In this document: in pieces, positions 5,919 to 8,863 of the stretch
Layout of the letters: each line of letters opens with the position of its first letter
Numbering within the stretch: the stretch's first letter is position 1
Source: Roseiarcus sp043784465
GTDB taxonomy: Bacteria > Pseudomonadota > Alphaproteobacteria > Rhizobiales > Beijerinckiaceae
NCBI GenBank assembly: GCA_043784465.1
Contig: JAYVYJ010000156.1
Coordinates: 1-8,863, forward strand
Reading direction: 5' to 3'
Length of the DNA stretch: 8,863 nt
Position numbers and translations under genes: made by a program
The notes under the pieces: generated by a model
Told to the model about the DNA's origin: nothing
The model's input: the letters and a program-made list of their open reading frames with translations, nothing else
The model's database searches: none

Positions 5919-6395
5919 ATGAATATGGCAGGCGTCCCGGCGAAAAGCGGCCTCAGCCCGAGCGTCCAGCGCGACGTCATCTGGTGGCTTGCGAAGGGCC
6001 ATGGGATCGAGGACGCGGCCCGTAGAGCGGGCTTGCCGAGTTCGGCGGCGCTTTACCGCCTCAAGCGCACGACGGCCTTCGCTGACGATCTCAGAGCCGC
6101 CCTGCGCGATCGCCTCGGAACGGAACTGGCGCCGAAGGCGATCAAGATCCTCGAAGAAATCATGAGCGACGCAAACGTCTCCGCGCGCGTTCGGGTCGAC
6201 GCTGCGAAAGCGATCCTCGATCGCGGCGGCTTCAGCGCCGCCGAGAGCGCGGCAGACGCAGCGAAGCCGCCGGGCGATCTCATGAATTACACGGTGGCGC
6301 AACTCAACGCGATCATCGCAGACTGCGAGCGCAAGGAGGCGGGGGAGGGCGCCGACGAAGCGCAAGCGGCCGTCGATGTGGATGCGCTGCTTTAA
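5919..6395 (+). CDS. Phage terminase small subunit-like protein
   Basis: This 158-residue protein has an N-terminal helix-turn-helix-like region at about residues 13-50 (SVQRDVIWWLAKGHGIEDAA, then PSSAALYRLKR). A helical oligomerisation-like core follows at about 52-105, containing LAPKAIKILEEIMSD and ARVRVDAAKAILDRGGF, the latter a pattern common in phage small terminases. The acidic C-terminal tail (about 120-158) includes MNYTVAQLNAIIADCE. TerS selects the packaging site on viral DNA and recruits the large subunit and its motor. No large terminase, portal or capsid gene is in the window, so on its own it would redirect a helper phage's machinery, as TerS does in PICI satellites. AGGA precedes ATG 5919 closely; ATG 5925 is an alternative start. 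The assignment is by pattern and may be wrong: a general HTH regulator is the main alternative. Confidence 0.55.
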   Translation: MNMAGVPAKSGLSPSVQRDVIWWLAKGHGIEDAARRAGLPSSAALYRLKRTTAFADDLRAALRDRLGTELAPKAIKILEEIMSDANVSARVRVDAAKAILDRGGFSAAESAADAAKPPGDLMNYTVAQLNAIIADCERKEAGEGADEAQAAVDVDALL

Positions 6396-6596
6396 ACGGC
6401 CGGATTGCCGGACCTAAAAATTAAATTCGAGGCGCAGCAGACTCGTGGTCTCGACAGTTCAAATCGATGACACCCGCCACTTCCGTGAATACGTGGCTTG
6501 AAGGGGCCCCTCCGCCTTGGGCGTTGAAACATTTTATGCAATCACTTCAAAATCTTGCGCAGAATTTTCGCTCGACGAATCCATTTTGTTGCCCAT

Positions 6597-6604
6597 TAAG
6601 GAGG
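6597..6604 (+). promoter_or_regulatory. Full-consensus Shine-Dalgarno TAAGGAGG
   Basis: TAAGGAGG lies exactly 8 nt before an ATG at 6613. That ATG opens a 55-codon frame ending at 6780, not the longer hypothetical frame, which starts with ATG 6627 behind a simple GGAG (6615-6618). The strongest ribosome site in the neighbourhood therefore points at a different frame from the likely protein, which suggests a frameshift or a coupled overlapping pair. Confidence 0.5.
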
Positions 6605-6626
6605 CGCTCAAAATGGAGTGCAGGCG

Positions 6627-7133
6627 ATGGGCGAGAAAAGACGGGACGGATCTCGGCCGCGCAGCCTACCTGACAGGCGGCGGCGAACGCTGTTACACGA
6701 GAACGGCCTTATCGAAACGGGCGTCTATGTTGTCGAGCATTCCGTGTCTAAAAATCCGAGACACGGCGTATGGCGCATGAAGGCGATGCACGTGGGGGGA
6801 TACTGGTTTACCGTTCGCGATAGAGACAACCCAGAAGGGCCCCGGACTGTGCAGGAGGCAGGGTACAACATCGTCCGGCTCATAAAGACGAGCACATTGA
6901 CCCTTGCCGATTTTCGAGCGCCCCTTAGCAGCCGTCATTTGTCGGCGGGGCACGTCGTGAAGCCGCCGCGGCCGAATTCGCCAAACCGGATCGAACTTGC
7001 GCCGTGTCATTGGGTTCAAGTCACGCTGTTTAAGCGCCGCCTTCGCGCTATGTGGCCGGATCCCCCACTAAACGAAGTCGGCACGCCCCGGGGCTGGACG
7101 CCGCCGCCCCGCAAGCCGCGCCGCGGCGCTTGA
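6627..7133 (+). CDS. Hypothetical protein, possibly frameshifted at its 5' end
   Basis: This gene encodes 168 residues from ATG 6627, with GGAG 8 nt upstream. From about residue 22 the sequence looks like a real folded protein: ENGLIETGVYVVEHSVSKNP, GVWRMKAMHVGGYWFTVRDR and ETG/EAGYNIVRLIK-type strands, followed by a Pro/Arg-rich tail. The first 20 residues contain eight arginines and look like out-of-frame translation of GC-rich DNA. The frame starting at ATG 6613 reads more naturally there (WARKDGTDLGRAAYLTGGGE), and it has the consensus Shine-Dalgarno. A one-base shift around 6685-6700 would join the two into one protein. The family is not recognised. The gene follows the terminase-like gene on the same strand after a 217-bp gap and converges with the Tat-exported protein gene. 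Confidence 0.5.
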   Translation: MGEKRRDGSRPRSLPDRRRRTLLHENGLIETGVYVVEHSVSKNPRHGVWRMKAMHVGGYWFTVRDRDNPEGPRTVQEAGYNIVRLIKTSTLTLADFRAPLSSRHLSAGHVVKPPRPNSPNRIELAPCHWVQVTLFKRRLRAMWPDPPLNEVGTPRGWTPPPRKPRRGA

Positions 7134-7250
7134 CGCTGGCACAGCGCGGGCCGCTGGCGGAGATCTTTGGGCGAGCGAGCTCGGTGCTCCGCCTTCCCGC
7201 TGAAGCTCGCCAGCGACGCGCCCTGGTTCGGCAGAGCGGCGTCGTCCGGT

Positions 7251-7284
7251 CAGGGGCTTGCTCCCGACGGCGTCACGCCCCCTG
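7251..7284. terminator. Imperfect hairpin between convergent genes
   Basis: CAGGGG (7251-7256) can pair with CCCCTG (7279-7284) around a long loop that contains a smaller GAC-ggc-GTC inverted repeat. It lies at the 3' ends of two converging genes. It lacks a T-run, so its role as a terminator is tentative. The rest of 7134-7272 shows nothing else I can support. Confidence 0.2.
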
Positions 7285-7959
7285 GTGGAGCGCAGGCGCC
7301 TCGATCAACATTTGCGCAAGCGCCTCCCCCCCGGCCGCAGAGTCGAAGAAGTTGGCGTCCAACAGAGCCGCGGCAAGCGCGCCCAAGCCGGCGACGGTTT
7401 CTGGGCGCAGCTTGAGCATTTCCGTTTCGGCGTCAAAGACAGCGGACGCGGCTTCTGCAAAAGCGCCTTCGAACGCCAAATAGTCAGGATGATCCTTCGC
7501 GGCGCGCCAAAGTCGACGAAACTCCGTGTTCGCTTGCTCGATCTCCCCAAGTCGGATGAGCGCGGGCCCGAACAGAGCGCTGGCGCCGACGATTCCACAC
7601 ATTTGGAGCGCGCGCTGCGCATTATGCGCCGCCTCGATATCGTAGGAGTCCAATGGCTCGCCGACCGGCTTTTCCGTTCCGAAAATGGCTCTATCGTCCT
7701 GCCGAGCGAGCAAGGCGGGGAATTGCGAGCGCCGCGGGAGGCGCTCTTCGCACGCCGCTAGGCTGTCGGCGGCCGTCTCTTTGATCCGTTGCAGCGCTTT
7801 CAGACTGCCGATCGCCGCGCAAATGTGGGCGTCGTCGGGGGCCGCCTGCGCGGCGCCCGGAAAGGCGAGCAGGCCGCTTGCTGCGGCAAGCGAGCCGAGA
7901 GCGGCGCGGCGGTTCATGGGCATAGCGACGGCGTTTGCCGCCAACGAATCGTTGGGCAT
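7273..7959 (-). CDS. Twin-arginine exported hypothetical protein
   Basis: This 228-residue protein has a Tat-like signal: MNRRAALGSLAAASGLLAF with the Arg pair at residues 17-18. A hydrophobic region runs to about 36, and an AQA cleavage site falls after residue 39, leaving a mature protein that starts APDDAH. The mature part is Ala-rich and helical (ICAAIGSLKALQRIKETAAD; later AAKDHPDYLAFEGAFAEAAS), consistent with a periplasmic coiled helical bundle, with cysteines at 47, 69 and about 140. Similar short Tat-tagged proteins are common on alphaproteobacterial islands without a known job. AAAGGA precedes the ATG by about 8 nt. A second Met (residue 15, just before NRR) would give a more compact signal peptide. 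It is divergently transcribed from an XRE regulator, which may control it. Confidence 0.75.
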   Translation of the reverse strand: MPNDSLAANAVAMPMNRRAALGSLAAASGLLAFPGAAQAAPDDAHICAAIGSLKALQRIKETAADSLAACEERLPRRSQFPALLARQDDRAIFGTEKPVGEPLDSYDIEAAHNAQRALQMCGIVGASALFGPALIRLGEIEQANTEFRRLWRAAKDHPDYLAFEGAFAEAASAVFDAETEMLKLRPETVAGLGALAAALLDANFFDSAAGGEALAQMLIEAPALHQGA

Positions 7960-7971
7960 TGGGTTGATCCT

Positions 7972-8030
7972 TTATGATAGCTGTGCTATTAAAAAATAGC
8001 AGATTCTTCATACACAGACGTTATGATAGC
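7972..8030. repeat. ATAGC-type operator repeats in the divergent control region
   Basis: TTATGATAGC occurs exactly at 7972-7981 and 8021-8030, starts 49 bp apart. Between them TGCTATT (7984-7990) and AATAGCA (7995-8001) form a 7-bp inverted repeat with a 4-nt loop. ATAGC or its complement thus appears four times in 59 bp. The group lies between two divergent genes, one of them an XRE regulator, so these are good candidates for that regulator's binding sites. Confidence 0.5.
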
Positions 8031-8035
8031 GTCAA
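8007..8035 (-). promoter_or_regulatory. Sigma-70-type promoter of the Tat-exported protein gene
   Basis: On the minus strand TTGACG (8030-8035) is followed, after exactly 17 bp, by TATGAA (8007-8012). Transcription would start near 8000 and leave a leader of about 40 nt before the ATG at 7959. One TTATGATAGC operator copy overlaps the spacer, and the other copy and the inverted repeat fall in the leader, an arrangement suited to repression. Confidence 0.5.
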
Positions 8036-8059
8036 CCTTATTTAAGATCGGGGTTATCA

Positions 8060-8515
8060 GTGCTTCCCGTACAGTGCAAAATGGCGCGTGTAGCGCTTGG
8101 CCTCGGCGTTCGTGACTTGGCCGGACTCGCCAAAGTGGGCGCGGCGACGATCTCGAGGCTCGAAGCCGGGGACGAACTCCTCCCTCGAACGGTCGCAAAT
8201 ATTCGCGCTGCGCTTGAAGCTGCCGGCGTGGTTTTCGTTGACGAAAACGGAGAAGGGCCAGGGGTTCGCATGTCAAAAAGAATCGTAGAGTTGCGGGGTA
8301 GGGTAAGCGACCTTCGTGCGCGGGTTGAGGCTGCTAAAGCCAGGGCGGATAAAGCTGTTTCTGATGAACTGGACCTGATCGCATCGCGAGGGCGATACAG
8401 TGGGATCGAAACGGAAGAGATGTTACGTCGCGTCCTCGACAACCTTTGCGATCGTGCCCGCCTAATCGCGGAAAGCGCGCCCCGAGAGAAGGCCGGGTTC
8501 CCTGAGATCCTATGA
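8060..8515 (+). CDS. XRE-family HTH transcriptional regulator
   Basis: This 151-residue protein has an N-terminal Cro/C1-type HTH at about residues 5-60: QCKMARVALGLGVRDLAGLA, then VGAATISRLEAGDELLP, followed by RTVANIRAALEAAGVVFVDE and GEGPGVRM. The last pattern (AALEAAGVxF..NGxGPGVR) is typical of a very common alphaproteobacterial small XRE family. A charged helical region (about 75-110, RIVELRGRVSDLRARVEAAK) resembles a short coiled coil and probably dimerises the protein. The C-terminus is extra compared with the short family members. The GTG start is supported because the family begins with a QCxxAR motif that an ATG start at 8081 would remove; GGGG lies about 6 nt upstream. It probably regulates itself and the divergent exported-protein gene through the repeats at 7972-8030. 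Confidence 0.85.
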   Translation: MLPVQCKMARVALGLGVRDLAGLAKVGAATISRLEAGDELLPRTVANIRAALEAAGVVFVDENGEGPGVRMSKRIVELRGRVSDLRARVEAAKARADKAVSDELDLIASRGRYSGIETEEMLRRVLDNLCDRARLIAESAPREKAGFPEIL

Positions 8516-8584
8516 ACCGTATCGGAATGCGCCGATGAGGAAGGCGGCGAGAGCCCTATAGCTTTGCCCTAGCGGGGGTCACGA

Positions 8585-8836
8585 TCATTCGCCGCGGTCG
8601 TAGCCTCGCCCGATCTGCGCGCCGCCAAGCTCGGGCGGCTTTCGCATCAGGACGAAGCCGCAGCGGTCGAGATGCTCGACGAGCCGCTTGGCGACGATCG
8701 CCGCCATGATCTCAGCCGAGTCGTGGACGCGCTTTCGCCCGCTGTACCGCAGCGCAAAGGCGAGCGCGTCGGCGACGTCTTCGTGGGTAGCGGGCTTCAG
8801 GTCGTCGGCCACCGCGGCCGCCCCCCCCCCCCTCAT
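8585..8836 (-). CDS. Hypothetical 83-residue helical protein
   Basis: The body of this protein reads LKPATHEDVADALAFALRYS, then GRKRVHDSAEIMAAIVAKRLVEHLDRCGFVLMRKP. The pattern is shared by many small proteins of unknown function on rhizobial phage-like islands: an AT(P)EDxADALAFALR opening, GRKRVH, and a RLVEHLxRxGFVxM end. It is probably a two-to-three-helix soluble protein. The role is unknown. The ATG at 8834-8836 is followed immediately by a run of 12 G. A GTG at 8810-8812 (VADDLK) is an equally likely true start, with the G-run then lying upstream as leader. It converges with the XRE regulator gene; the 69 bp between them hold no clear terminator. Confidence 0.6.
   Translation of the reverse strand: MRGGGAAAVADDLKPATHEDVADALAFALRYSGRKRVHDSAEIMAAIVAKRLVEHLDRCGFVLMRKPPELGGAQIGRGYDRGE
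8821..8832. repeat. 12-bp poly-C/poly-G tract
   Basis: Twelve consecutive C on the plus strand (G on the coding strand) sit at the second to sixth codon of the 83-residue gene if its ATG is used, or just upstream of the alternative GTG start. The current length keeps the ATG in frame. Confidence 0.9.
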
Positions 8837-8863
8837 AGCCGACAGAACGGAAAGAGAATAATC

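Noticed and set aside
6440..6480. Possible tRNA T-loop (GTTCAAATC) after the terminase-like gene
   Set aside because: The flanking bases do not form a T-stem, and no acceptor or anticodon stem can be found.
7052..7761. Plus-strand ORFs antisense to the Tat-exported protein
   Set aside because: They are Arg/Ala/Pro-rich shadows. The minus strand has a signal peptide, ribosome site and promoter.

Overview
The window is GC-rich and its coding style is that of an alphaproteobacterium. The families seen (a TGxR/HxLRH tyrosine integrase of the tRNA-island type, a prim-pol plus RepA-like ATPase replication protein, a twin-arginine exported protein, a small XRE regulator) are typical of Hyphomicrobiales (Rhizobiales). 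A methanotroph-like relative such as Methylocystis is possible but cannot be shown from this sequence. The window appears to be the left part of an integrated phage-satellite-like genomic island.

Region 1-602 is flanking DNA, either chromosome or the end of a neighbouring element. It holds a small single-span membrane protein on the minus strand, a short possible ORF, and a pair of 12-bp-period direct repeats next to the junction. At 603-649 lies the 3' half of a tRNA-Thr (CGT anticodon) gene on the minus strand. Its 5' half has been replaced, so it reads as an attachment site. The island begins there and runs rightward. By the geometry, the intact tRNA-Thr should lie beyond the right edge of the window.

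Island core: a tyrosine integrase (786-2147), then a regulatory gap, then a tight three-gene operon with overlapping starts and stops. The operon encodes an AlpA/excisionase-like HTH protein, a 92-residue unknown and a 722-residue primase-helicase. Directly behind the primase-helicase is a 240-bp non-coding block (5062-5301) dense in GGTTCGG heptamers. It contains two copies of a 27-bp three-heptamer module exactly 77 bp apart and two inverted repeats, one of them a large hairpin. I interpret this block as the replication origin, used by the upstream protein after excision, in the manner of phage P4 alpha protein with its ori and crr. Next come a 114-residue unknown, a 17-bp perfect palindrome, and a protein resembling a phage terminase small subunit.

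Integrase, AlpA-like switch, primase-helicase, origin and a TerS-like gene, with no capsid, tail or large-terminase gene in view, is the plan of P4-like or PICI-like satellites. Here it would belong to an alphaproteobacterial lineage, with a prim-pol type replicase instead of the P4 type.

Right part (6396-8863): a hypothetical gene with a probable frameshift or overlapping start. After it come a Tat-exported protein and an XRE regulator, transcribed divergently from a 100-bp repeat-rich control region, and a small hypothetical gene whose 5' end carries a 12-G homopolymer. These look like accessory cargo. The island's right end is not in the window.
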